Source: Lachnospiraceae bacterium AC2031 (GTDB taxonomy: Bacteria; Bacillota; Clostridia; Lachnospirales; Lachnospiraceae). Taken from it: DNA of 64,000 nucleotides. The stretch spans positions 2,580,001 to 2,644,000 of the forward strand of contig JIAB01000001.1 of NCBI GenBank assembly GCA_000687975.1. The letters are read 5' to 3'. Position 1 is the first letter of the stretch. Every line of letters begins with the position of its first letter. Shown in pieces: positions 34,187-42,911 of the stretch. Position numbers and translations under genes: made by a program. The notes beneath the pieces are model-generated. The model was given only the letters and a program-made list of their open reading frames with translations. It was not told the origin of the DNA and searched no databases.

Positions 34187-34199
34187 TAAGGAGAATCAA

Positions 34200-35114
34200 A
34201 TGAAACACTTAATTGATCCTATGGACTTATCGGTTGAAGAGTTGGATGAAATTCTGGAACTTGGAGAAGAAATGTATACTCATCCAGAGAAGTATGCAGA
34301 ACTTGCAAAGGGTAAAAAAATTGCAACTCTTTTCTATGAACCATCTACAAGAACTCGTCTCAGCTTTGAGTCAGCAATGCTTGATCTGGGAGGAAATGTA
34401 ATTGGTTTTTCTTCAGCGAATGACTCGTCTGTTTCAAAAGGAGAATCAGTAGAAGATACAGTTAGAACTGTAGGATGCTTTGCAGATGTTATCGCCATGA
34501 GACATCCTAACGAAGGTGCACCAAAGCTTGCATCTATGGTATCACCAGTTCCTATAATTAATGCGGGAGATGGTGGTCACAATCATCCTACACAGACTCT
34601 TACAGATCTGCTTACTATCAGAAGAGAAAAGGGTAAGCTTGATCATATGACTATTGGTCTCTGTGGTGACCTTAAGTTCGGTCGTACAGTTCACAGTCTT
34701 ATAAAGGCTATGTCCAGATATGCAGGGGTTAAGTTTGTACTTATATCACCAAAGGAACTTCGAGTTCCTGACTATATAATCTCAGATGTTATAGAGCCTG
34801 CTGGTCTTTCATATGAGGAGGTAGAATCCCTCGAAGATAATATCGGTAAATTGGATATTCTATATATGACAAGAGTTCAGAGAGAACGTTTCTTCAACGA
34901 AGCTGACTATGTTCGTTTGAAGGATACATACATTCTGGATAAGAAGAAGATGAAACTGGCAAAGGATGACATGATAATCCTTCATCCACTTCCAAGAGTA
35001 AATGAGATCTCGCCATCTGTAGATGATGATCCAAGAGCCTGCTACTTCCGACAGGTTAAGTACGGTAAGTTCGTTCGTATGGCTCTTATCAGCAAACTTC
35101 TTGAACTTAAATAA
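34200..35114 (+). CDS. pyrB: Aspartate carbamoyltransferase catalytic subunit
   Basis: PyrB (304 residues) makes carbamoyl aspartate, the first committed pyrimidine intermediate. [13 protein letters not shown] (residues 48-60) is the carbamoyl phosphate site, [15 protein letters not shown] the 80s loop, and [15 protein letters not shown] the HPxQ site. [13 protein letters not shown] and [10 protein letters not shown] carry aspartate-binding residues. The ATG at 34200 has AAGGAGAA upstream. The regulatory subunit follows 13 bases later, so the enzyme is the class B type with allosteric control. A terminator-like hairpin abuts the start region. Confidence 0.97.
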   Translation: MKHLIDPMDLSVEELDEILELGEEMYTHPEKYAELAKGKKIATLFYEPSTRTRLSFESAMLDLGGNVIGFSSANDSSVSKGESVEDTVRTVGCFADVIAMRHPNEGAPKLASMVSPVPIINAGDGGHNHPTQTLTDLLTIRREKGKLDHMTIGLCGDLKFGRTVHSLIKAMSRYAGVKFVLISPKELRVPDYIISDVIEPAGLSYEEVESLEDNIGKLDILYMTRVQRERFFNEADYVRLKDTYILDKKKMKLAKDDMIILHPLPRVNEISPSVDDDPRACYFRQVKYGKFVRMALISKLLELK

Positions 35115-35127
35115 GAAAGGAAATGCT

Positions 35128-35550
35128 ATGAAGATAGATAGTATACAAAATGGAATAGTTCTAGATCATATTACTGCAGGAAATGCTATGCGTCTTTACT
35201 ATGATCTTGGTCTCGACAAGCTGGACTGCAGCGTTGCTATGATGCAGAATGTGAAATCAGGAAAGATGGGAAAGAAGGATATCATCAAGGTTGATAAGGA
35301 TGAATATGATATTGATCTGGATGTTATCGGATATATCGATCCCGGAGTAACAGTATGTATCATTAAGGATGGAGTTACCATTGAGAAGAAGAAAGTTGAT
35401 CTTCCAAAGAAGCTTATAAACATCCAGAAGTGTAAGAATCCAAGATGTATCACAGCTATAGAGCCAAATATTCCTCACATCTTCAATCTGACAGATGAGA
35501 AACGAAGAATATATAGATGCATATACTGTGAAGACAGTGCTCGACCATAA
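35128..35550 (+). CDS. pyrI: Aspartate carbamoyltransferase regulatory subunit
   Basis: PyrI (140 residues) binds nucleotides and modulates PyrB in the dodecameric enzyme. The allosteric domain begins with IQNGIVLDHITAGNAMRL. The zinc domain has four Cys in KCKNPRCIT and YRCIYCED that hold it to PyrB. I chose the ATG at 35128 because the family N-terminus starts there and GAAAGG lies upstream; the frame is open earlier only by overlap with pyrB. Together with pyrB it forms a compact two-gene unit. Confidence 0.95.
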   Translation: MKIDSIQNGIVLDHITAGNAMRLYYDLGLDKLDCSVAMMQNVKSGKMGKKDIIKVDKDEYDIDLDVIGYIDPGVTVCIIKDGVTIEKKKVDLPKKLINIQKCKNPRCITAIEPNIPHIFNLTDEKRRIYRCIYCEDSARP

Positions 35551-35562
35551 AGGAGTGCCAAT

Positions 35563-36291
35563 ATGATAAAAGCAAATAATCTTTCAATGGTGTACGGGAA
35601 AGATTTTAAGGCGGTGGATGACCTGTCCTTTGAGATTAAGCCTGGTGAGATAGTTGGATTTGCCGGACCTAACGGAGCGGGAAAAACCACCGCTATTAAA
35701 ATGCTTACTGGAATACTGAAGCCTACACAGGGAAGCGCTGTGATCAATGGCTTTGATATCGTTAAGGAACCTATAAAAGCAAAGGAGAGTTTTGCATACG
35801 TTGCAGACAATCCTGACATTCTGCTTCAGCTTACAGGTATAGAATATATTAATTATATCGCTAACCTATATAAGGTTCCGCTCGAGACTCGTGAGGAACG
35901 TATAAATGAGCTGGCTGAGAGATTTGGCATAAAGGACAGTCTTGGACGTCCTATGAAAGAATACTCCCATGGTATGCGTCAGAAGACCATGGTAATCGCA
36001 GCTCTTATTCATAATCCTCCTGCATGGATTCTGGATGAGCCTATGACAGGACTTGACCCAACAGCTGCATTTGAACTTAAACAGATGATGAAGGAACATG
36101 CCGAGAAGGGAAATGCGGTCCTTTTCTCAACACATGTTCTTGAAGTTGCTGAGAAGTTGTGTGACCGAATCATGATAATAAATCATGGCCATAATCTATA
36201 TCAGGGAACAGTGGATGACCTTAAGGCAAAGCATCCTGGTGAAGACCTTGAAGCTATCTTTATCAAGATGATCGGAGAAATCACGGAGTAG
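35563..36291 (+). CDS. ABC transporter ATP-binding protein
   Basis: A 242-residue ABC-2-type exporter ATPase. Walker A GPNGAGKTT (about residues 35-43), Q-loop YVADNPDI, signature YSHGMRQK (an SHGMRQ form usual for ABC-2 exporters), Walker B WILDEPMTGLDP and switch His FSTHV are seen. AAAGGAG precedes the ATG. It is followed six bases later by its putative permease. The EcsA/YtrB-like look suggests export or membrane homeostasis, but the substrate is not predictable. It starts 12 bases after pyrI, so it may be in the pyr transcript. Confidence 0.9.
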   Translation: MIKANNLSMVYGKDFKAVDDLSFEIKPGEIVGFAGPNGAGKTTAIKMLTGILKPTQGSAVINGFDIVKEPIKAKESFAYVADNPDILLQLTGIEYINYIANLYKVPLETREERINELAERFGIKDSLGRPMKEYSHGMRQKTMVIAALIHNPPAWILDEPMTGLDPTAAFELKQMMKEHAEKGNAVLFSTHVLEVAEKLCDRIMIINHGHNLYQGTVDDLKAKHPGEDLEAIFIKMIGEITE

Positions 36292-36296
36292 TTTGT

Positions 36297-37967
36297 ATGA
36301 ATACAGTTGGTGTTAGATCACTTATCAAGATTCTTAGTAAGAACTCGGAAATGAAATTGCCAGACCGTACGCTTTATAGGGTACTGGCGCTTATCGCTGC
36401 ACTTGGCATCATGATTCCGTGTACACTTATTGTGGGATTTATTAGTTTTGTTATGACAGAAGCTCTGTATGAGGCGGGAAGCCCTGGTGGCGGTATGCTT
36501 TTCGAGATGCAGATTCTGTCGGCCTTTTCTATGATATTTGGTATTCTTGTTATTTTCAGCGTGATGTTCTTTTCATCTGATAGAGAACATTTTGTGACGC
36601 TTCCAATACCAAGTCACCATCTTATGATGGCAAAGTTTTTCTATGCATATATGGCAGAGAGTGTTATGGAATTCATGGTGCTTCTTGCTGTATTTATTGG
36701 TTATGCTATAGCGATTGGACGAAATGTGGGTATAAAAGCTGCCCTTCATCCGGTTTCACTTATCGCATCACTTATCGGTGTATTTCTTATACCGCTTGTT
36801 CCAATGATCTACTGCGCAATATTCAGTCTTATACTTATGGCAGCACTGAGCCGTGTGAAGACTGCAAAGATTTTCTATCGAATGTCTACCATATTTCTGC
36901 TTCTTTTTGCGGGGCTGTTCCTTTTATCTTTAAGAGGAATTGGTGATGTAAATATGGAAAACTATGTTGAGTCTCTGGGAAGTGGAAGCAACATACTTCT
37001 TAGATCGCTCAATATAATATTCTTCCCTGTACCATGGCTGTCAAATGCTATCTCAGAGGGAAGTATTCTATGGTTACTGGCCAGCCTTGCAGGTAATGCA
37101 GTTCTTCTTCTGATCCTGTATTTCCTTGGAAAGGCATTGTATCAAAAGGGACTTTATACAGCGGCAAGCCTGGGATCGTCTAAAAAGGCTGAGATTAAAG
37201 CAAAGGATATATCCAGTAGCTCGCAGTTTACGGCAAGTCTTCAGAAGGAGCTTCGAGTAATTCTTAGGACGAAGGCATTTTCCGGTAACTGTGCATATAT
37301 CAATATTCTTTGGCCGGTTGGAGTATTCCTTCTGTTCCACTTCACAAGGAATAAGGGATTCCTTGCTGCGTTTATTGAGATGTACCAGATGGGTAGGGAA
37401 AGAGCAGAAATGATTCTTCTAATGGTGATGATCTCGATTGCATTTATCGCCACAGCTCTTAATTCACTTGCATCCACTGCATTTACAAGAGAAGGACAGC
37501 ATCTGGCACTTATTAAGTTTATTCCGGTGCCATATGAGATTCAGGCGTATGCAAAGGCAACTGTAAGTCTGATGTTTACATATCCGATGCTTCTTCTTTC
37601 AGATATTATGATATGTCTATATATGAAGGTTCCATTCTATATGTGCATTTATTATGCAATTCAAATGCTGCTTGCACATATAATATCTATGGTAATAGGT
37701 ATGCTGATGGACAGCTCCTCACCATATGTTGAGTGGGATGATGAATATAGTGCGCTAAGAGGAAATCTAAATACTTTCTTCAATATGGCAATAATGATGG
37801 TTCTTTCCATGGTGATAGTTGGACTGGGGCTTCTTATATACGAGCTTCTAAAGATGCCGATAGTTGCATTCCATTTGATCATCTTTATGATACTTGCTGT
37901 TGTAGCCCTTAGACTTGTAATAAAAGGGAAGATAACTATAATTGCAAATATGGAAAAAATGAGTTGA
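36297..37967 (+). CDS. Large ABC transporter permease
   Basis: A 556-residue polytopic protein with about twelve predicted membrane segments, arranged in two halves. FSSDREHFVTLPIPSHHLMMAKFFYAYM near residues 95-125 resembles the PIxxxxxxxxKF coupling segment found in YthQ/ABC-2-like permeases with an internal duplication. QKELRVILRTKAFSGNCAYINILWP restarts the second half. It lacks other domains. A GGAG at 36285 precedes the ATG by eight bases. It pairs with the ATPase six bases upstream. The substrate is unknown. Confidence 0.85.
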   Translation: MNTVGVRSLIKILSKNSEMKLPDRTLYRVLALIAALGIMIPCTLIVGFISFVMTEALYEAGSPGGGMLFEMQILSAFSMIFGILVIFSVMFFSSDREHFVTLPIPSHHLMMAKFFYAYMAESVMEFMVLLAVFIGYAIAIGRNVGIKAALHPVSLIASLIGVFLIPLVPMIYCAIFSLILMAALSRVKTAKIFYRMSTIFLLLFAGLFLLSLRGIGDVNMENYVESLGSGSNILLRSLNIIFFPVPWLSNAISEGSILWLLASLAGNAVLLLILYFLGKALYQKGLYTAASLGSSKKAEIKAKDISSSSQFTASLQKELRVILRTKAFSGNCAYINILWPVGVFLLFHFTRNKGFLAAFIEMYQMGRERAEMILLMVMISIAFIATALNSLASTAFTREGQHLALIKFIPVPYEIQAYAKATVSLMFTYPMLLLSDIMICLYMKVPFYMCIYYAIQMLLAHIISMVIGMLMDSSSPYVEWDDEYSALRGNLNTFFNMAIMMVLSMVIVGLGLLIYELLKMPIVAFHLIIFMILAVVALRLVIKGKITIIANMEKMS

Positions 37968-37985
37968 TACACTAGAAAATGCCAT

Positions 37986-38071
37986 CAAAAAAAGCATCAA
38001 AAAAGCATTAAAACAATTACGAAGATATTACAAAAAGCACAAAATGTTAAAAAAACTTTACAAAAAAGCAT
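37986..38071. repeat. Repeated A-tract units upstream of murA
   Basis: The unit CAAAAA(A)(A)GCA(T/C) occurs four times, at about 37986-37997, 37998-38008, 38031-38040 and 38061-38071. The last lies in the spacer of the murA promoter. Such phased A-tracts could act as UP-element-like or bending DNA, or bind a regulator. Confidence 0.5.
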
Positions 38072-38085
38072 TTTATGTATATAAT
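38057..38085 (+). promoter_or_regulatory. Promoter of murA
   Basis: TTTACA at 38057-38062, a 17-base spacer and TATAAT at 38080-38085, with the start near 38092. Confidence 0.75.
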
Positions 38086-38162
38086 ATAATAGTTTTAGTA
38101 TGAAATATTATGTAAATCACATGATACTTCAAAAAACCAATCAAAAGGATGACCATTTAATC

Positions 38163-39482
38163 ATGGGACATAGTGAAGAACAATACGTCATTAGAGGCGG
38201 TAAACGCCTTGAAGGAGAAGTTGTTATCGCGGGTGCAAAGAATGCCGCTCTTGGTATACTTGCCGCAGCTGTAATGACTGACGACAAAGTAACAATAGAA
38301 AATGTACCATATGTTTCCGATACAAGAACACTTCTCAAGGCTATTGAGAATATCGGAGCTACGGTAGAATATAAAGATAAACATACAGTAGTTATTTGTG
38401 GAAAAGGCATAAGAGAGAGACAGCCAGTTGATGATGAATACATCAGAAAGATTCGTGCTTCCTATTATCTTATAGGAGCTCTTCTTGGTAAGCATAAGTA
38501 CGCAAATGTTGCTCTTCCAGGTGGATGTGATATAGGATCTCGTCCTATAGATCTTCACATAAAGGGATTCGAAAAACTGGGAGCAAAGACAGAGATAGTT
38601 GCAGGTGGAAGCATCATCGCAGAAGCTACAGAGCTTCACGGTGCACACATCTATCTTGATACTGTATCAGTAGGAGCTACCATCAATATCATGATGGCTG
38701 CAGCACTTTCTCCAGGAAAGACTACTATCGAAAACGCAGCAAAAGAGCCACATATAGTTGATGTAGCAAACTTCCTCAACACTATGGGCGCTAATATAAA
38801 GGGTGCAGGTACTGATGTTATTCGTGTTCGTGGAGTTGAAAAGCTTCATGGAGCTGAGTATTCCATAATTCCAGATCAGATTGAGGCTGGAACATTTATG
38901 GCAATGACAGTAGCTACACGTGGAAATGTACTTATCAAGAATGTAATCCCTAAGCACCTTGAGGCTATATCCTCAAAGCTTGTAGAGATGGGAGCACATG
39001 TGATTGAGTACGATGATTCCGTAAGAGTTATGGCAGATGGTGCTCTTAAATCTACTCAGATTAAGACACTTCCATATCCTGGTTTCCCAACAGATATGCA
39101 GGCTCAGATGTCAGCAATCCTGGGACTCTCAGATGGAACAAGTATCGTAACAGAAAGTATCTTCGAGAATCGATTTAGATATGTTGCTGATCTTACACGT
39201 ATGGGTGCTAAGATAAGAGTTGAAGGAAACTCAGCCATCATAACAGGCGTTAAGAGTTATAATGGTGCAGTGCTCAGAGCTACAGACCTGAGAGCTGGTG
39301 CAGCACTTGTTATCGCAGCTCTTTCAGCAAATGGAGTCAGCACTATAGAAGATATTAAGTATATCAAGCGAGGCTATGAGGATTTCGCTGATAAGGTTAC
39401 CGCTCTCGGTGGAATGATGAAGACTGTTGAAACTGAACAGGAAATTCAGAAGGCTAAGCTGGAACTTGCCAGCAACTTCTAG
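38163..39482 (+). CDS. murA: UDP-N-acetylglucosamine 1-carboxyvinyltransferase
   Basis: MurA (439 residues) transfers enolpyruvate to UDP-GlcNAc, the first committed step of peptidoglycan synthesis. EQYVIRGGKRLEGEVVIAGAKNAAL at the N-terminus carries the conserved Lys-Asn, and LPGGCDIGSRPIDLH contains the active-site Cys (about 122), predicting fosfomycin sensitivity. The C-terminal repeat has FPTDMQAQ and DLRAGAALVIAAL. The ATG at 38163 fits the family start, although its AAAAGGA site is a long 13 bases away. Earlier in-frame ATGs at 38100 and 38121 would add an unrelated leader peptide. A terminator follows. Confidence 0.95.
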   Translation: MGHSEEQYVIRGGKRLEGEVVIAGAKNAALGILAAAVMTDDKVTIENVPYVSDTRTLLKAIENIGATVEYKDKHTVVICGKGIRERQPVDDEYIRKIRASYYLIGALLGKHKYANVALPGGCDIGSRPIDLHIKGFEKLGAKTEIVAGGSIIAEATELHGAHIYLDTVSVGATINIMMAAALSPGKTTIENAAKEPHIVDVANFLNTMGANIKGAGTDVIRVRGVEKLHGAEYSIIPDQIEAGTFMAMTVATRGNVLIKNVIPKHLEAISSKLVEMGAHVIEYDDSVRVMADGALKSTQIKTLPYPGFPTDMQAQMSAILGLSDGTSIVTESIFENRFRYVADLTRMGAKIRVEGNSAIITGVKSYNGAVLRATDLRAGAALVIAALSANGVSTIEDIKYIKRGYEDFADKVTALGGMMKTVETEQEIQKAKLELASNF

Positions 39483-39486
39483 AGAT

Positions 39487-39530
39487 AAAAAAGTGTGTCA
39501 CAGAAATCAATTCTGTGACGCATTTTTTGT
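39487..39530 (+). terminator. Terminator after murA
   Basis: GTGTGTCACAGAA pairs with TTCTGTGACGCAT (one mismatch or wobble), flanked by an A run and six T residues. Confidence 0.9.
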
Positions 39531-39551
39531 TTGGGGGAGATTACATTTTTC

Positions 39552-39580
39552 TTTCATAATGCCCCTATCTATGTTAAAAT
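39552..39580 (+). promoter_or_regulatory. Candidate promoter of metG
   Basis: TTTCAT at 39552-39557, a 17-base spacer and TAAAAT at 39575-39580. The leader holds a small GCGTTT/AAACGC hairpin but is too short for a T-box. Confidence 0.5.
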
Positions 39581-39634
39581 AACCTCTAGCGTTTCGTTTC
39601 CATTAGACTAAAAACGCAAGGGAGGATTAAAGAC

Positions 39635-41644
39635 ATGGCAAAAAAACCTTATTACATTACAACTGCCATAGCTTATGCATCAGGTAAGCCTCATATCGGC
39701 AATACCTATGAGATTGTATTAGCAGACAGTATCGCAAGATACAAGAGATTCATCGGTTATGATGTTCGTTTTCAGACTGGTACCGATGAGCACGGACAGA
39801 AGATTGAAACTAAAGCTTTTGAATCACTCAGTACTCCAAAGGAGTTTGTAGATGAGAAGGCTAATGAGATAAAGCGTATCTGGGATCTGATGAATACCTC
39901 ATATGATAAATTCATCAGAACAACAGATGATTATCATGAGAAACAGATACAGAAGATTTTTAAGAAGCTCTATGATCAGGGCGATATTTATAAGGGTTCT
40001 TATGATGGACTCTACTGTACACCTTGTGAGTCATTCTGGACAAAGTCACAGCTTGTAGATGGCTGCTGTCCTGACTGTGGAAGACCAGTTAAGGAGGCTT
40101 CAGAAGAGGCTTACTTCTTCAAGATGAGCAAGTATGCTCCAAAGCTTATCAAGTATATCGATGAGCATCCAGAGTTCATTCAGCCTGAATCTCGTAAGAA
40201 TGAGATGGTTAACACATTCCTTAAGCCAGGTCTTCAGGATCTTTGTGTATCAAGAACTTCATTCAAATGGGGCATCCCAGTTGACTTTGATCCGAAGCAC
40301 GTTGTTTATGTTTGGATAGACGCACTTTCAAACTACATCACAGGTCTTGGCTATGATGTGGATGGTAACAGTGATGAACTGTATAAGAAGTATTGGCCAG
40401 CTGATCTTCATCTGATCGGTAAGGATATCCTTAGATTCCATACAATCTATTGGCCAATCATGCTTATGGCACTGGGTGAACCACTTCCAAAGCAGATCTT
40501 TGGACATCCATGGTTACTCCAGTCTGATGGCAAAATGAGTAAATCACGTGGTAATGTATTATACGCAGATGATATGGTTGATCTTTTCGGAGTTGATGCC
40601 GTAAGATACTTCCTGCTTCATGAGATGCCATTTGAAAACGATGGTGTTGTTTCATGGGAGCTTCTTATCGAGCGTGTTAATTCAGATCTTGCCAATGTAC
40701 TTGGCAATCTGGTTAATAGAACAATATCTATGTCTAATAAGTACTTCGGCGGCGTTGTAACCAATACTGGAATCAACGAAGAAGTAGATGATGATCTTAA
40801 GAGAGTTGCTCTTGATACAAGACTCAGAGTAAATATCTGCATGGATAAGCTTCGTGTTGCTGATGCTATGACAGAGGTATGGAATCTCTTTAAGAGATGT
40901 AATAAATACATTGATGAGACTATGCCATGGGCTCTTGCTAAGGAAGAGGATAAGAAGGGAAGACTTAATACTGTTCTCTATAACCTTATTGAGAGTATCA
41001 CTATGGGTGCATCACTTCTTGAACCATTTATGCCTGATACTTCAGCATCTATCTTGAGACAGCTTTCAGTTGAGAAGAGAACTGTAACAGAGATGGGACA
41101 GTTTGGTCTTTATCCAAATGGTAATAAGGTTACAAGTGAGCCTGAGATTCTCTTTGCTAGAATAGATACAGAGGCTATGCTTGCTGAGATAGAGAAGCGT
41201 TTCCCATCAAAGCCTGTTGAAGATGAAAAGGCTGAGGCAGAAGCAGAAAAGAAGAAGGCGGAAAAGAAAGCTAAGGAAGATAGAACAGAACCTGTTAAGG
41301 TTGAAGCTGTTCAGAAAGCTATTCTTACAATAGATGATTTTGATAAGATGCAGCTTCAGATAGGAGAGGTTCTTTCCTGTGAGGAAGTTCCAAAGTCAAA
41401 GAAACTTCTTTGCTCTCAGGTTCAGGTTGCTGGAAAGGTTCTTCAGATCGTATCTGGAATAAAGAATTACTATAAGCCTGAAGATATGGTAGGTAAGAAG
41501 GTTGTTGTTATTACTAACCTTGCACCAGCTAAGCTGGCTGGTGTTTTATCAGAAGGAATGCTTCTTTGTGCTGAGGATGACGAAGGCAATCTTGCTCTCC
41601 TTACTGCAGATAAAGATGTTCCTGCAGGCTCAATGATCAGCTAA
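39635..41644 (+). CDS. metG: Methionyl-tRNA synthetase
   Basis: A class I synthetase of 669 residues that charges tRNA-Met. The HIGH-like motif is HIGN (residues 20-23), and the KMSKS motif is in DGKMSKSRGN (about 295-304). A Cys-rich zinc knuckle (CTPCESFW to CCPDCGRP) is in the connective peptide. A Lys/Glu-rich linker near 530-550 leads to a C-terminal tRNA-binding (Trbp111-like) domain starting at LTIDDFDKMQLQIGEV, which promotes dimerisation. GGGAGG precedes the ATG. Confidence 0.97.
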   Translation: MAKKPYYITTAIAYASGKPHIGNTYEIVLADSIARYKRFIGYDVRFQTGTDEHGQKIETKAFESLSTPKEFVDEKANEIKRIWDLMNTSYDKFIRTTDDYHEKQIQKIFKKLYDQGDIYKGSYDGLYCTPCESFWTKSQLVDGCCPDCGRPVKEASEEAYFFKMSKYAPKLIKYIDEHPEFIQPESRKNEMVNTFLKPGLQDLCVSRTSFKWGIPVDFDPKHVVYVWIDALSNYITGLGYDVDGNSDELYKKYWPADLHLIGKDILRFHTIYWPIMLMALGEPLPKQIFGHPWLLQSDGKMSKSRGNVLYADDMVDLFGVDAVRYFLLHEMPFENDGVVSWELLIERVNSDLANVLGNLVNRTISMSNKYFGGVVTNTGINEEVDDDLKRVALDTRLRVNICMDKLRVADAMTEVWNLFKRCNKYIDETMPWALAKEEDKKGRLNTVLYNLIESITMGASLLEPFMPDTSASILRQLSVEKRTVTEMGQFGLYPNGNKVTSEPEILFARIDTEAMLAEIEKRFPSKPVEDEKAEAEAEKKKAEKKAKEDRTEPVKVEAVQKAILTIDDFDKMQLQIGEVLSCEEVPKSKKLLCSQVQVAGKVLQIVSGIKNYYKPEDMVGKKVVVITNLAPAKLAGVLSEGMLLCAEDDEGNLALLTADKDVPAGSMIS

Positions 41645-41685
41645 TCGTATTTCTTATCTGAAAAAGGCTAAAAGGAAAGATTTAA

Positions 41686-42402
41686 ATGAAAGTAAAAAAG
41701 ATACATAGTCTGTTAGTTTGTGTCGTTTTGCTACTAAGCTTAACAGGATGTGGAGCAAATACATCAAACTATCAGGCGTATGTAAAAAGTGTTATAACTT
41801 CAAATTATCTGGGAGTAACTGATGAGTATGTCAGACTTACTGGAGCTAACGAGGAAGACGCAGAATCAACTTATCTGCAGAATGTAACTCGACTTGCAGA
41901 TAACCTGTCAATGTACTATAACCTTGATATTTCTGCTGATCCAGAGCTGGCACCAGCCATGGTTGATCTGGCGAAACAGATATATAGTAAAGCAAAGTTT
42001 GATGTTGGAACACCTTACAAAGATAACAATATCAATTATGTTGATGTAACTATATATCCAATAAATATCATCAATCAGACAAACTCTGATGTGGCCGCCT
42101 ATGTGGAGGGATTCAATCAGGCTCTTGCTAATGGCGATTATAATGATTACACAAAAGAAGAGTATGAGTACGAGTTTGCCAGTGGTATCATAGGAATTCT
42201 TGCTGGAGCGGTTGAGGATATAGATTACTCAACTCCTGAGACTGTAAAGGTGAGAATCATTACAACTGAGGATACCTATTACATCGGCAGTGAAGATTTT
42301 GTAAACATTGATAAATACATTATTCTGACAAAACCATCAGAAAATGCAATCCCAGATGCTACTTTGGGAGATGCAAGTCCGGCTGATGCTACACAGGACT
42401 AA
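41686..42402 (+). CDS. Uncharacterised lipoprotein
   Basis: A 238-residue secreted lipoprotein with the lipobox LTGC (Cys22). The mature part contains SNYLGVTDEYVRLTGANEEDAE, DVTIYPINIINQTNSDVAAYVEGF and an acidic Pro/Ala C-tail. The body looks like a mixed alpha/beta cystatin-like fold, but I do not recognise a named family. AAAGGAAAG precedes the ATG. It lies 41 bases after metG, probably on the same transcript, and ends before a terminator. No function can be assigned. Confidence 0.75.
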   Translation: MKVKKIHSLLVCVVLLLSLTGCGANTSNYQAYVKSVITSNYLGVTDEYVRLTGANEEDAESTYLQNVTRLADNLSMYYNLDISADPELAPAMVDLAKQIYSKAKFDVGTPYKDNNINYVDVTIYPINIINQTNSDVAAYVEGFNQALANGDYNDYTKEEYEYEFASGIIGILAGAVEDIDYSTPETVKVRIITTEDTYYIGSEDFVNIDKYIILTKPSENAIPDATLGDASPADATQD

Positions 42403-42420
42403 AAGTTAATAAAAATATTC

Positions 42421-42455
42421 AAGGGTGTTGCTATTTTGGGGTAACACCCTTTTGA
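42421..42455 (+). terminator. Terminator before the glmS leader
   Basis: AAGGGTGTT and AACACCCTT form a nine-base stem with a 13-base loop, followed by a short T run. Confidence 0.75.
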
Positions 42456-42529
42456 TTTGATATTGATGCACAATATGTGGTATAATAGCCACGGCTGTTT
42501 TGTAAAAGGGGAAACAGCTTTGGAAAGCT

Positions 42530-42800
42530 TCAGAAAGCTTAGCGCCACAGTGCTTGATTACGTAGTAATCAAGCACAGTAGAAAAATGCGAAGCATTTTT
42601 CGTAGTAAGCCGCAGTGCCTTTAAGGCACATGGGTGCCTTGACGGGCAGGCGGCGTACACTGTGTTTGAAAACTTGTAACTTAAGCACCGACGAGGTAAG
42701 GAGTTATCGAAACGACACGTTCTATCGTGATCGAAAAAACTCGGCGGATGCTCCTTCGGACATGCACATTCGTGATCTATATCTTTAAAAACTGCAGGCA
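42530..42800 (+). ncRNA. glmS ribozyme with an expanded insertion
   Basis: The glmS leader contains the conserved ribozyme pieces in order: AGCGCC with the expected cleavage site between A42541 and G42542, CGACGAGG at 42689-42696, GGAGTTATCGA at 42701-42711, and CTCGGCGGATGCTCC at 42740-42754. GlcN-6-P promotes self-cleavage and so lowers glmS mRNA. Between AGCGCC and GACGAGG there are about 140 bases instead of the usual 40-60. They include a GTGCTTGATTAC/GTAATCAAGCAC hairpin, an AAAAATGC/GCATTTTT hairpin and a GTGCC-rich one. The exact 5' and 3' limits are approximate. It fills most of the 509-base gap before glmS. Confidence 0.88.
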
Positions 42801-42911
42801 ACTGTAGAACAGAGGGATGTAGAGCGTGCACTTTTTTATGCGTCTCGTTTTGAGTCGTGTAGATATCTCGGTTTCGAGGTTATTTTATCGTGCACGAAAG
42901 GAGAATATGAT

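Noticed and set aside
39531-39634. T-box leader upstream of metG
   Set aside because: About 100 bases is too short, and no T-box sequence or terminator/antiterminator pair is visible.
42406-42831. A 141-codon minus-strand open frame over the glmS leader
   Set aside because: It covers the ribozyme and terminator, has no ribosome-binding site, and its translation (Cys/His/Pro-rich) looks like structured RNA read as protein.
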